Shown here: positions 23,488-31,514 of the stretch, in pieces
Layout of the letters: every line of letters begins with the position of its first letter
How positions within the stretch are numbered: the first letter of the stretch is position 1
Assembly (NCBI RefSeq): GCF_004114375.1
Contig: NZ_CP034692.1
Location: forward strand, 1,488,001 to 1,552,000
Length of the DNA stretch: 64,000 nt
Direction: 5' to 3'
Origin: Halorubrum sp. BOL3-1
GTDB taxonomy: Archaea > Halobacteriota > Halobacteria > Halobacteriales > Haloferacaceae
Made by a program: the position numbers and the translations under genes
The notes under the pieces: generated by a model
Seen by the model: only the letters and a program-made list of their open reading frames with translations
Database searches by the model: none
What the model was told of the DNA's origin: nothing

Positions 23488-24195
23488 ATGACCACGCTCG
23501 AATCAGGGGACGTGATATCGGTCGAGCTCCACGCGCACTCTGCGCTGTCGTACGACGGGCGCGACCCGGTCGACCTCCTCTTAGAGCAGGCGGCCGGGGT
23601 CGGGCTCGACGCGCTCGCCGTCACCGACCACGACGAGATCGACGCCAGCGTCGAGGCGGCCGAGAAGGCCGCCGACTACGGCCTCGTCGGCATCGTCGGC
23701 ATGGAGGTGACCTCGGCGGTCGGCCACGTCCTCGCGTTCGGCATCGAGGAGCGCGTCGAGAGCGGCCTCCCCTTCGACGAGACGCTCGACCGGATCCGCG
23801 ACCAGGGCGGGATCGCGGTCGTTCCCCACCCCTTCCAGAAGTCCCGCCACGGCGTCGCCGCCCACATCACGGACGACCAACTGGCGAGCGCCGACGCCAT
23901 CGAGGTGTACAACTCCCGGCTGTTCACCGGGCGCTCGAACCGGCAGGCCGAGAAGTTCGCGGTCCGCAACGGGGTTCCGATGACCGCGGGTAGCGACGCT
24001 CACATCTCCGAGATGGTCGGCCAGGCGGTGACCGAGGTGGGCGCCGACGAGCGCTCCGCCGCGGCGATTCTCCGAGGGATCGCGGCCGGCCGGACCAGCG
24101 TCGTCGGGAAGCGCACCCCGTGGCGGATCTCGCTCAGGCAGTTCGGCGGGGGGGCCAAGCGCCGCGCCCTCCGGGCGCTCGACTCGCTCCGATGA
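23488..24195 (+). CDS. PHP-domain metal-dependent phosphoesterase
   Basis: The 235-residue protein starts just after a TTTTTATG context. VELHAHSALSYDGRDP (HxH), AVTDHDEID (DHD), GMEVTSAVGHVLAF (E and H), VVPHPFQKSRHG (HPF) and TAGSDAHIS (SDAH) are the metal-binding motifs of PHP phosphoesterases. It hydrolyses a phosphoester or nucleotide; the substrate is not evident. It overlaps the following asparagine-synthetase-like gene by four bases (ATGA), so the two are made together. Confidence 0.9.
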   Translation: MTTLESGDVISVELHAHSALSYDGRDPVDLLLEQAAGVGLDALAVTDHDEIDASVEAAEKAADYGLVGIVGMEVTSAVGHVLAFGIEERVESGLPFDETLDRIRDQGGIAVVPHPFQKSRHGVAAHITDDQLASADAIEVYNSRLFTGRSNRQAEKFAVRNGVPMTAGSDAHISEMVGQAVTEVGADERSAAAILRGIAAGRTSVVGKRTPWRISLRQFGGGAKRRALRALDSLR

Positions 24196-25454
24196 CCCCG
24201 ATGCCGCCGGCCACGCCGCCCGACGACGGGTCCGCCCTCCGAGGAGCCGCCGCCGACCGCGTTCGCGCCGCCCTCCGCGACGACGACTCCCTCCCGGACG
24301 GGCGCGGCTTCGCCGGGCTGCTCGCGGACCCGCCGGCCCGGAGCGGGGCGGACCGCGAGGGCCCGGTCCTCGTCCGCGACATCCTCGGTCGGCAGCCGCT
24401 GTTCGTCGAGCGCGAGGCGATCGCCCCCGAGACCGACCGAGACCCGACCGCACCCGGCGCGTGGGACTTCGACCGGAACGCCCTCGACGACCCAGAACCC
24501 GTCCCGGCCGGTGGCGTCGTCTCGTCGGCCGGAGCCGAGCGGGTCTGGCGGCTCCCGGATCCCGCGGTGACCGCGGACCGCGAGGCCGCACAGGCCGCCG
24601 TCGACGGCGCGGTGAGCGCCGCGCTCGACGACCTCGCGGCCTCGCGGTCCGCGAGCGCGGGCGACAGTGACGAGGGCGACATCGGTGACCTCGCAGTCGC
24701 CTTCTCCGGCGGCGTCGACTCCGGAGTCGTCGCGAGCGCCGTCCCCGAGGCCCCCTGCTACGTCGCCGGCTTCGAGGGGAGCCACGACGTCGCCGCGGCG
24801 CGCGAGGCGGCGAGCGCGATGGACCGCGACCTGCGGATCGTCGAGATCACACACGACGGCCTCAAGCGCGCCGCGCGCGCGGTCGCGGCCGCCACGGGCC
24901 GTCGGAACCCGATGGACGTCGCCATCGCGGTGCCGCTGTTCCTGACCGCCGAGGCGGCCGCAGCGGACGGGTTCGACCGGCTCGCGGTCGGGCAGGGGGC
25001 AGACGAGCTGTTCGGCGGGTACAGCAAGGTCGTCGATCCCGCACGGGACTCCCGGGTCGACGCCGACACCGTCCGCGGGGCGCGGACGGAGACCGTCCGC
25101 ACGCTGCCCGACCAACTGGAACGGGACATCCCCGCGCTCCGCGCCGCCGGCGTCGACCCGGTGACGCCGCTGCTCGACGGCCGGGTCGTCGCGGCCGCGC
25201 TGGCGCTCCCCAACGACCTGCTCGTCGCTGGCGACGAGCGGAAGGTCGCGCTCCGCCGCGCAGCGATCGGGCGCGTTCCGGAGCCGATCCACGCCGCGGA
25301 CAAGAAGGCGGTCCAGTACGGCACGTACGTCTCCCGCGAGCTCGACCGCCTCGCGCGGCGGGCGGGCTACAAGCGACGGATGGACGACCACGTCGGAAAG
25401 TACGTCGAGACGCTGTGTGCCGAGGAAAAACCGGCCGACGAGGGCCGGAACTGA
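24192..25454 (+). CDS. Asparagine-synthetase-domain protein without glutaminase domain
   Basis: The 420-residue protein carries the adenylating PP-loop domain of asparagine synthetase: AFSGGVDSGVVAS near residues 174-186, AVGQGADELFGGYSK, LLDGRVVAAAL and HAADKKAVQYGTYVSREL. The N-terminal 150 residues resemble a shrunken Ntn-like region but lack the catalytic Cys2 needed to take ammonia from glutamine. It may use free ammonia or transfer another amine. It is co-translated with the PHP protein. True substrate unknown. Confidence 0.85.
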   Translation: MTPMPPATPPDDGSALRGAAADRVRAALRDDDSLPDGRGFAGLLADPPARSGADREGPVLVRDILGRQPLFVEREAIAPETDRDPTAPGAWDFDRNALDDPEPVPAGGVVSSAGAERVWRLPDPAVTADREAAQAAVDGAVSAALDDLAASRSASAGDSDEGDIGDLAVAFSGGVDSGVVASAVPEAPCYVAGFEGSHDVAAAREAASAMDRDLRIVEITHDGLKRAARAVAAATGRRNPMDVAIAVPLFLTAEAAAADGFDRLAVGQGADELFGGYSKVVDPARDSRVDADTVRGARTETVRTLPDQLERDIPALRAAGVDPVTPLLDGRVVAAALALPNDLLVAGDERKVALRRAAIGRVPEPIHAADKKAVQYGTYVSRELDRLARRAGYKRRMDDHVGKYVETLCAEEKPADEGRN

Positions 25455-25488
25455 CCAAGTCGCCGCGTGGAGTACCAGTCCTGCGGCC

Positions 25489-25510
25489 GACGCCCGATCG
25501 ATCGGGCGTC
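25489..25510. promoter_or_regulatory. Perfect 22-base palindrome after the asparagine-synthetase-like gene
   Basis: Arms GACGCCCGATC and GATCGGGCGTC meet without a loop. It sits 34 bases after the preceding stop and about 25 bases before a strong TATA box, so it could be a regulator site for the small downstream frame or a termination hairpin. Confidence 0.4.
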
Positions 25511-25532
25511 TACTAAGAGATCGACAGGGCGG

Positions 25533-25540
25533 ATATAAAA
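25533..25540 (+). promoter_or_regulatory. TATA box ATATAAAA
   Basis: Lies 25 bases before an ATG at 25561, the spacing of leaderless haloarchaeal transcripts. It is one of the clearest TATA boxes in the window, but its downstream gene is uncertain. Confidence 0.5.
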
Positions 25541-25560
25541 TCCGGGCAGTAGCGACAAAT

Positions 25561-25701
25561 ATGACACACTTTCGGTCGAGAGAAAAACGATCGTACGTAG
25601 ACGAGGCCGATTACTGCCGTATCTCCGCATCAGGGGCACACTTCACCGAGGAAAATTCACGTCTATCCGGGCAAAGCCTAGATACTCCCGGTGTTCGCTG
25701 A
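25561..25701 (+). CDS. Possible leaderless microprotein, 46 residues
   Basis: The frame reads MTHFRSREKRSYVDEADYCR, then ISASGAHFTEENSRLSGQ and a short tail. The ATG is exactly where a leaderless message from the ATATAAAA box should begin. Codon use is less GC-rich at third positions than in neighbours, which argues either for a young or foreign gene or for no gene at all. It is hydrophilic with a single cysteine. The only other content in 25455-25710 is the palindrome and TATA box. Confidence 0.3.
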   Translation: MTHFRSREKRSYVDEADYCRISASGAHFTEENSRLSGQSLDTPGVR

Positions 25702-25710
25702 GTCGCCGCG

Positions 25711-26376
25711 TCAGCGGACCAGATACGTCTCGCTGCCGGCGACGAACCGACCGAGATCGCTCTCGCGGCGGAAGTCGGTCGACCGGAGCTCCCTCAGCGA
25801 GGCGACGAGCCGGTCGGGGTCGCCGGCGGTCCAGTCGGCGGGGTCTCTGATCGGCACGACGAGCCACCCGGCGCCGAGCAGCTCCTCGCCGTGAAGCGCG
25901 TCCATGTCGATTTCGGTCTTCCAAGCCCGCGCGGTGTGGGTTTCGAGGACGTGTTCGGTCGCGCGCGCCCCCACCGGGAGCAGCACGTGGGCCGCGATGG
26001 CGCGGAGTTCTGCGTCGAAGAACCGCTCCATGTCGGCGTACGAGTCCTCGTCCGGCGGTCCCTCGCTCGCGCACGTGTGGAGATATGAAAAGAAGGTTCG
26101 GTCGGTCTCGATCGGGTCGCCCTCGCGCGCGACGCCGTCGGGGTCGACTCCGTCCGCGACCCCCGCGATCAGTCCGGCCGCCGACAGCGCCGACAGGAAC
26201 GCGGGCGACCACGGTTCGCCGGTGAAGGGGACGCCGGCCGCGGTCCCGCCGTGGACGCCCGGGCGGTCCCCGACGACGTGGAAGTCGGCGTTGGCGTCGC
26301 CGTATCCCGGGACGAACGACGGGCAGTCGGGGCGCATCCCGAACGGGTTGCGGATCCGGTCCGTGACGTTCTGCAC
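25711..26376 (-). CDS. Uracil-DNA glycosylase superfamily protein
   Basis: The 221-residue protein starts MQNVTDRIRNPFGMRPDCPS. HVVGDRPGVHGGTAAGVPFTGE corresponds to the UDG motif 1 region (G-D-x-P plus G-x-P-F-x-G), and HVLLPVGARATEHVL to the strand before the C-terminal motif. The four cysteines of Fe-S family 4/5 enzymes are not present. It probably acts on uracil or another damaged base. Typical UDG active-site Asp/Asn is not clear, so the activity is uncertain. It is convergent with the preceding genes. Confidence 0.75.
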   Translation of the reverse strand: MQNVTDRIRNPFGMRPDCPSFVPGYGDANADFHVVGDRPGVHGGTAAGVPFTGEPWSPAFLSALSAAGLIAGVADGVDPDGVAREGDPIETDRTFFSYLHTCASEGPPDEDSYADMERFFDAELRAIAAHVLLPVGARATEHVLETHTARAWKTEIDMDALHGEELLGAGWLVVPIRDPADWTAGDPDRLVASLRELRSTDFRRESDLGRFVAGSETYLVR

Positions 26377-26602
26377 GCGACGTGGTAGGCGCGCATCCGG
26401 TTATATTCCGTTCGGTCCGAGACGGCTCGATGCGAGGCGCACGAACCGCCGTGAATTCACATAACTTACGAGGACGACTCGGGTCAACCCGGCCTTGGAT
26501 ACGCGGCGGTCGCCCCGAGACGCAATATGTTTCAGGATCGTTAATTTATAACCCCGAATCGCACGACTGCGACGATATTGTCTCGACATTCTCCGCGGAA
26601 GG

Positions 26603-26611
26603 TATTTATAT
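26603..26611 (+). promoter_or_regulatory. TATA box TATTTATAT of the small membrane protein gene
   Basis: Expected transcription start is near 26633, leaving about 9 bases before the ATG at 26642. A second TATA-like TAATTTATAA near 26540-26549 has no matching gene start. Confidence 0.5.
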
Positions 26612-26641
26612 CTCCCCGCGTTCGGGTCGGGCAGAAGTCCA

Positions 26642-26818
26642 ATGTTCGACCGCATCCGAACGGCGGCCCTCTTCGGGCTCCACCAAGCGACCGTCGCCGC
26701 CGGAATCTCGCTGTTCCCGGTGGCCGTCTTCGCGCGTCAGCGACTCGGTATCAACGTCCCGATCGGCCGGCTCGTCGAGACCACCACCGAGGCGTTCGAG
26801 ACCGCCGACGAGGAGTGA
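26642..26818 (+). CDS. Small haloarchaeal membrane protein, 58 residues
   Basis: MFDRIRTAALFGLHQATVAA opens the protein, then GISLFPVAVFARQRLGINVP and a short acidic tail ending FETADEE. Residues 8-31 form one hydrophobic segment. Third-position GC is high as in the neighbours, and a good TATA box lies at the right distance, so I regard this short gene as real. Function unknown. The 26377-26641 region otherwise shows only promoter-like AT-rich patches. Confidence 0.7.
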   Translation: MFDRIRTAALFGLHQATVAAGISLFPVAVFARQRLGINVPIGRLVETTTEAFETADEE

Positions 26819-27048
26819 TCGATCGACGGTAGCGACTCGTTTTCCGTAGCCGACGAACGACGAACGGACCCCGAGCGGCCGCGTTACCGACTCCCTCGAC
26901 CGTGTTATCCCTATCGTCACCCACCTGCGATACTGCGGGTTCCGTCGCTGTCGGCCGGTCGCGGCCCGGCGACGGATAGGCCCGTCGGAACCGGTTGGCG
27001 GCCCCCGAAGGGTTGCCTTTATCCGCGCGCCGGGCCAACAAACGCGTA

Positions 27049-27780
27049 ATGCGAACACCGACTGACAACCTCTCGGACGGCCAGTCCGTCGAACTCGGCC
27101 GCGACCAGCCGGTCTTCGGACCGGAGCTCGGCGAGTTCGACCAGAGCGAGCAGCGCGCCGCCGCCGGCGGCGAGGGCGAAGGCATGAAGACGGGGACGAC
27201 GACCGTCGGCATCAAGACGGCCGACGGCGTCGTCCTCGCGACGGACATGCGAGCCTCGCTCGGCGGGATGGTCTCGTCGAAGGACGTCCAGAAGGTCGAG
27301 GAAGTCCACCCCCGCGGCGCCCTCACCATCGCCGGCTCCGTCTCCCCGGCTCAGAACCTGATCTCGACGCTCCGCGCCGAGACGAGTCTCTACGAGGCCC
27401 GCCGCGGAAAGGACATGTCGATGGAAGCGCTGTCGACGCTAACGGGGAACCTCCTCCGCTCCGGCGCGTTCTTCGTCGTCAGCCCGATCCTCGGCGGCGT
27501 CGACGACGAGGGCTCACACATCTACTCCATCGACCCACTCGGCGGCACGACCGAGGAGGAGTACACCGTCACCGGCTCCGGGTCGCAGTACGCGCTCGGG
27601 GTCTTAGAACAGGAGTACGGCGACGATGTCGCCATCGAGGAGGCGAAGACCATCGCCGCGAAGGCGATCCAGTCCGCCGTCGAGCGCGACCTCGCGTCCG
27701 GCAACGGGATCAACGTCGCCGTCGTCACCAAGGATGGCGTCGACATCACCCGGTACAAGGACTTCGACGGCCTGCTGTAG
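27049..27780 (+). CDS. psmB: Proteasome beta subunit
   Basis: The 243-residue protein has an acidic propeptide of 49 residues ending MKTG. Self-cleavage exposes Thr50 of TTTVGIKTADGVVLATDMRAS, the N-terminal nucleophile of the 20S core; the Asp and Lys of this region (TADG, MRAS neighbourhood) are conserved. AGSVSPAQNLIS, YSIDPLGGTTEEEY, TGSGSQYALGVLE and AIQSAVERDLASGNGI follow. The ATG at 27049 is preceded by CTTTATCC, a promoter-like box. Length and propeptide fit haloarchaeal PsmB. Confidence 0.96.
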   Translation: MRTPTDNLSDGQSVELGRDQPVFGPELGEFDQSEQRAAAGGEGEGMKTGTTTVGIKTADGVVLATDMRASLGGMVSSKDVQKVEEVHPRGALTIAGSVSPAQNLISTLRAETSLYEARRGKDMSMEALSTLTGNLLRSGAFFVVSPILGGVDDEGSHIYSIDPLGGTTEEEYTVTGSGSQYALGVLEQEYGDDVAIEEAKTIAAKAIQSAVERDLASGNGINVAVVTKDGVDITRYKDFDGLL

Positions 27781-27887
27781 GCGGTCTCCCGCTCCCCGGT
27801 TCCCGGTATTCCTCACTCGGAGAGCGGTACGCTTACCGGTCGCGGCGCGAGTTCCGATCGGCGGCGCGCGTGCCGACCGACGCGCAC

Positions 27888-28628
27888 TCACCGGCGTAGA
27901 CTCGGCGGCGCGCGGATCCCGTCCCCCCAGTAGAAGCGCGGGCCGAGGAGGAGGTATCCACAGGAGAGGAACAGCAGCGCGAACGCGAACCCCTCCCCGA
28001 TCCACGCGGGCAGCGCTTCCGTCGCCATATGACCGACGGGGGTGAGAATCACCGCCGCCTGAACGACGCCCATCACGAGCGCGTCCTGCGCGTGGAGGTC
28101 CGGGTACGTGACCGTCGATCCCATGAGCAGCGCGAAGGCCGCCGTCGCCGCGACGAGGAGGAGCGGAGCGGTGTAGCCGGCGATGACGGCGGCCGCGAGC
28201 ACCGTCGCCGCCAGCGTGGTCGGGACGCCGACGGTCTCGCGGGACCCGTCCTCGTCGGCGGTGTAGAGTCCGAGCCGGGCGACCGCGGCGGCGACGAACA
28301 GCGCACCCGCGCCGACGCCGGCGGCGACGAGGACGGGATCGGTCGCGAACGAGCGCCCGTCGCCGACGACCGCGGCGACCATCGCGGCGGGCGCGACCCC
28401 GAAGGAGGCGACGTCCGCCAGCGAGTCGAGGTACGGGCCGGCCGGCGTCGACCCGCGGTGCCGGGCGACGACGCCGTCGAGTCCGTCCGCGACGGCGGCG
28501 AGGAGGACGAGCCGGGCCGCGAGCGCGACGTCGACCGTCGCGGCGGCGACGGCGAGGAAGCCGACGGCGGCGTTGGCCACGGTCACCGCGTCCGCGAGGC
28601 CGAGCCGCCGGGCGAACCGCAGAGGCAT
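27888..28628 (-). CDS. pssA: CDP-alcohol phosphatidyltransferase, archaetidylserine synthase PssA type
   Basis: The 246-residue membrane protein has about six to eight helices. The CDP-alcohol phosphotransferase signature is seen as DGLDGVVARHRG, then GPYLDSLADVASFG (D-G-x2-A-R...G-x3-D-x3-D). In haloarchaea this enzyme makes archaetidylserine needed for archaetidylethanolamine. That lipid is used by archaeosortase ArtA to anchor PGF-CTERM proteins, one of which lies at the other end of this window. Head-group specificity is inferred from family resemblance. Confidence 0.85.
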   Translation of the reverse strand: MPLRFARRLGLADAVTVANAAVGFLAVAAATVDVALAARLVLLAAVADGLDGVVARHRGSTPAGPYLDSLADVASFGVAPAAMVAAVVGDGRSFATDPVLVAAGVGAGALFVAAAVARLGLYTADEDGSRETVGVPTTLAATVLAAAVIAGYTAPLLLVAATAAFALLMGSTVTYPDLHAQDALVMGVVQAAVILTPVGHMATEALPAWIGEGFAFALLFLSCGYLLLGPRFYWGDGIRAPPSLRR

Positions 28629-28695
28629 ACCGTGTCGGTCGACGAGACGGGTTTTATGGCTTGTTATCTCGTCGACCGGGACCGGTTACCGGACG

Positions 28696-29748
28696 TCAGG
28701 GCACGTGCCAGATGCCCCGCCCGAAGTCGAGCCACTCTCCGACCACGACGTGCGGGAGCGCGATGACGCAGACGAAGATGGTGTAGAAGGCGACGGCGCC
28801 CGACAGCGTCGAGCCGCCGGCCATCGGGTTCGGGGCGACGGTCCACAGGGCGACGGCGACGGTCGCCGTGGCCAGCGCGCCGACGACGAGGACTCCCCAC
28901 GCGACGACGAGCGAGACGCCCTCGGTCCGGCTGGGGAGCTCGCGCTCGACGGCCATGCTCCGGGCCGACTGGCGCATCGAGTACCACAGCGGAAAGTAAA
29001 GACCGATGGCGACGATCACGGGCACGAGCGCGAAGTACGCGACGAGCAGCAGCGTCTCCGCGGCGTCGAGGAGCCACGACCGGCTGACCCCGCCAGTCGA
29101 GCGCCAGCCGGTCGCGAGCCCACCGCCGAGGTGTGCGAGCACCGCGAGTCCGTACCCCGCGCCGAGCGCCGTTGTGAACGCCTCGGGGGACGACGCGGCC
29201 GGCCCGGCTAGCTGCCCGTCGAAGACGCCGAGCATGATGCCGGTGAAGCCGTAGAAGGTGTCGGTCCAGAAGACGGCAGGGACGATCATCACGGCCCCGC
29301 CGCGGACCAGAGCTGCGAGCGCGCGCTGGGGACGGGTCGGCAGGTGGTCGGTCCCGACCAGCGCGTCCATCACGCGGAGGTCCCCGTGTCCGCCCTTCGC
29401 GACCGCCGTCCCGAACGCGAGCGCGAGCGCGGGCAGCGGCGCGACGACGAAGAGCGCCACGAACGTCGCGACGAAACCGAGGTACAACCCCACGTACCGC
29501 GCGCCGAACGGGAGTCCGCGACGGCGGAGATTCGAGAAGTGTTCGTACCCCCCGTGCGGGAGGTTCAGCGCGACCATCCCGACGAGGTACGCGATCAGCT
29601 GCGTTCGGAGCGACACGTCGGTGCCGACCGCGGACAGCGCGCCGAACCCCACCGCAAGCAGGAGCAGGGCCGCACGCGATGCCCCGATCGCCGTCCGTTC
29701 CGGTTCACCGAGAAGCCGCTGTACCGGACTTGCCGTCGTCGTCGACAT
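28696..29748 (-). CDS. blh: Brp/Blh family beta-carotene 15,15'-dioxygenase
   Basis: The 350-residue membrane protein has eight or more helices. Conserved His-containing motifs LPHGGYEHF, AKGGHGDLRVMDAL, AVLAHLGGG and ALPHVVVGEWLDFG match Brp/Blh proteins, which cleave beta-carotene into two retinals. It supplies the chromophore for the archaerhodopsin encoded about 700 bases away. It has its own promoter (TATATAAAA on the minus strand near 29805-29815) and leader. Confidence 0.92.
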   Translation of the reverse strand: MSTTTASPVQRLLGEPERTAIGASRAALLLLAVGFGALSAVGTDVSLRTQLIAYLVGMVALNLPHGGYEHFSNLRRRGLPFGARYVGLYLGFVATFVALFVVAPLPALALAFGTAVAKGGHGDLRVMDALVGTDHLPTRPQRALAALVRGGAVMIVPAVFWTDTFYGFTGIMLGVFDGQLAGPAASSPEAFTTALGAGYGLAVLAHLGGGLATGWRSTGGVSRSWLLDAAETLLLVAYFALVPVIVAIGLYFPLWYSMRQSARSMAVERELPSRTEGVSLVVAWGVLVVGALATATVAVALWTVAPNPMAGGSTLSGAVAFYTIFVCVIALPHVVVGEWLDFGRGIWHVP

Positions 29749-29870
29749 GGTGAGACATACGGCTCTAACGGAGTTATGGCCTCGTCGTCATTATTGGGCG
29801 TTTTATATATCGGTCCGCCCCGTCGTGCCTGCCGGCTCTCGGCCGTTCCGGGGGGAGGCCCGAGAGGATC

Positions 29871-30251
29871 TCAGTACGTGTGGATCACTTCGCCGCAGCG
29901 CGTACACTCGATCGTGTCCGACCTGAACAGCCGCTCCTTCTTTTCGGTCGGGCCGTTACACTCGGGGCAGACCCCGAGGTTGCGGCCGTCCGCGACCCGA
30001 GCGGACAGGTCCAGGAACCGGTTTTCGAGCTTGTCGATCTGTTCGGACTGCGCTTCGACGACCGACTGAAGCTCCTCGATCGTTTCCTCGCGCTCCTCGA
30101 CCGCGGTGGACAGCTCCTCGATGCGCTGTTCGTACGCGTCGATCGCCCCGACATCGATGGTGACGTCGTCGGTCGCTTCCGCCTCGATCTCCCGTTCCGC
30201 GGTTGTCTCGACGGTCGATTCCGCTTCCGCCTCGGTGTCGTCGTCTACCAT
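29871..30251 (-). CDS. Coiled-coil zinc-ribbon protein beside archaerhodopsin
   Basis: The 126-residue protein has three parts: an acidic N-terminal part (MVDDDTEAEAESTVETT), a coiled coil of about residues 38-85 (YEQRIEELSTAVEEREETIE, LQSVVEAQSEQIDKLENRF), and a C-terminal zinc ribbon VCPECNGPTEKKERLFRSDTIECTRCG (two Cys-x2-Cys pairs). It is divergent from the rhodopsin gene. Halobacterium has small zinc-finger regulators near bop, but similarity is not enough to call this one of them. A regulatory or adaptor role is inference. Confidence 0.75.
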   Translation of the reverse strand: MVDDDTEAEAESTVETTAEREIEAEATDDVTIDVGAIDAYEQRIEELSTAVEEREETIEELQSVVEAQSEQIDKLENRFLDLSARVADGRNLGVCPECNGPTEKKERLFRSDTIECTRCGEVIHTY

Positions 30252-30373
30252 ACGGGATACGTGGGTCCCCAGGGTCATTACTTTCGGGTCGACAAGGTCT
30301 CCTCCGAAGGGGGATCCGACGGCGGCGGCGACGGTCGAGGCGCCCCCGTGACCGAGCGTGCGCTGGCGCCGAT

Positions 30374-30388
30374 ACCTGACTGGGTTGG
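30374..30388 (+). promoter_or_regulatory. bop-type upstream activating site
   Basis: ACCTGACTGGGTTGG matches most of the published haloarchaeal bop UAS pattern (ACC-cn-actag-TTnG). It lies 16-30 bases before the TATA box, in the same geometry as in Halobacterium bop. It is the expected target of the Bat activator, encoded 3.4 kb downstream. Confidence 0.6.
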
Positions 30389-30400
30389 CATCGATCTCAA

Positions 30401-30414
30401 TAGGGTATATACCG
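30401..30414 (+). promoter_or_regulatory. TATA box of the archaerhodopsin gene
   Basis: TAGGGTATATACCG is centred about 22 bases before the ATG, giving a nearly leaderless message like that of Halobacterium bop. Confidence 0.65.
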
Positions 30415-30429
30415 TATATGTATTCGCGC

Positions 30430-31206
30430 ATGGATCCGACAATACTACAGGCGGGATACGACCTGTTCGGGGACGGCCGCCCCGAGACGCTCTGGTTGGG
30501 TATCGGCACGCTAATGATGCTCATCGGGACCTTCTACTTCATCGTCCGTGGCTGGGGGGTCACGGACAAGGAGGCCCGCGAGTACTACTCGATCACGATC
30601 CTCGTTCCCGGGATTGCATCGGCGGCCTATCTGTCGATGTTCTTCGGTATCGGTCTGACGGAGGTCGCAGTCGGTGGCGAAATGCTCGACATCTACTACG
30701 CGCGGTACGCGGACTGGCTGTTCACCACGCCGCTGCTGCTGCTTGACCTCGCGCTCCTCGCGAAGGTCGACCGCGCGACCATCGGGACGCTCATCGGCGT
30801 CGACGCGCTGATGATCGTCACCGGTCTCGTCGGCGCGCTCTCCCACACGCCGCTCGCGCGGTACACCTGGTGGCTGGTCAGTACGATCGCGATGATCGTC
30901 GTGCTGTTCTTCCTCGCCACGAGCCTCCGCAGCGCGGCGAAGGAGCGCTCGGCTGACGTCCAGAGCACGTTCAACACGCTGACCGCGCTGACGCTGGTCC
31001 TCTGGACTGCGTACCCGATCCTGTGGATCGTCGGCACTGAGGGTGCCGGCGTCGTCGGTCTCGGCGTCGAGACCCTCCTGTTCATGGTGCTCGACGTGAG
31101 CGCGAAGGTCGGGTTCGGATTCATCCTGCTCCGCAGCCGCGCCGTCCTCGGCGGAACCGAGGCGCCGGAGCCCTCCGCGGGCGCCGACGCGCAGGCCGCG
31201 GACTGA
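30430..31206 (+). CDS. bop: Archaerhodopsin, light-driven outward proton pump
   Basis: The 258-residue seven-helix retinal protein starts [19 protein letters not shown]; in archaerhodopsins the first six residues are removed and the new Gln becomes pyroglutamate. Key residues are proton acceptor Asp95 and Thr99 in ADWLFTT and proton donor Asp106 in LLLLD, plus Schiff-base Lys in DVSAKVGFG near 226. This D-T-D arrangement marks an outward proton pump, not a halide pump or sensory form. Sequence is very close to archaerhodopsin-3 of Halorubrum, the best genus clue in the window. It makes proton-motive force in light. Confidence 0.97.
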   Translation: MDPTILQAGYDLFGDGRPETLWLGIGTLMMLIGTFYFIVRGWGVTDKEAREYYSITILVPGIASAAYLSMFFGIGLTEVAVGGEMLDIYYARYADWLFTTPLLLLDLALLAKVDRATIGTLIGVDALMIVTGLVGALSHTPLARYTWWLVSTIAMIVVLFFLATSLRSAAKERSADVQSTFNTLTALTLVLWTAYPILWIVGTEGAGVVGLGVETLLFMVLDVSAKVGFGFILLRSRAVLGGTEAPEPSAGADAQAAD

Positions 31207-31270
31207 TCGGCTAGCGGATCCGGAGAGACCGAACAGCAGATAAATAACGGTTCGCGGTTCACTTTTTGAC

Positions 31271-31495
31271 GTGACCGACGCTACCTCCGGACAGGCACCG
31301 GTGTTGAACACCCGGTCCGTCGTCGGGATAGCCGTCTGCCTGGTGACCGCTCTCGCCGGAATATTCGTGATCCCAACGCTACAGGAGCCGGCGGGCGAAT
31401 TCAACGTGCTGTTCTGGACGATGGCGGCGATGGAGCTGCTCGCGATGGGCGGCGTCGTCTACTTCGTCCTCAACCTCCACGAAGAGCCGAGCTAG
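31271..31495 (+). CDS. Small membrane protein downstream of archaerhodopsin
   Basis: 74 residues from a GTG start, with two hydrophobic segments (about residues 17-35 and 46-66): VVGIAVCLVTALAGIFVIPT and LFWTMAAMELLAMGGVVYFV. It lies 64 bases after the rhodopsin gene on the same strand and could share its message. Possibly a subunit or assembly partner of the pump; no direct evidence. The N-terminus MTDATSGQAP is soluble. Confidence 0.65.
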   Translation: MTDATSGQAPVLNTRSVVGIAVCLVTALAGIFVIPTLQEPAGEFNVLFWTMAAMELLAMGGVVYFVLNLHEEPS

Positions 31496-31514
31496 CGGGG
31501 GCGTGGCCGGCGTC

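Noticed and set aside
26877-26900. Possible remnant of the hairpin element (CCGACTCCCTCG-like match before psmB)
   Set aside because: Only a short stretch matches and no paired stem is nearby; chance in GC-rich DNA is likely.
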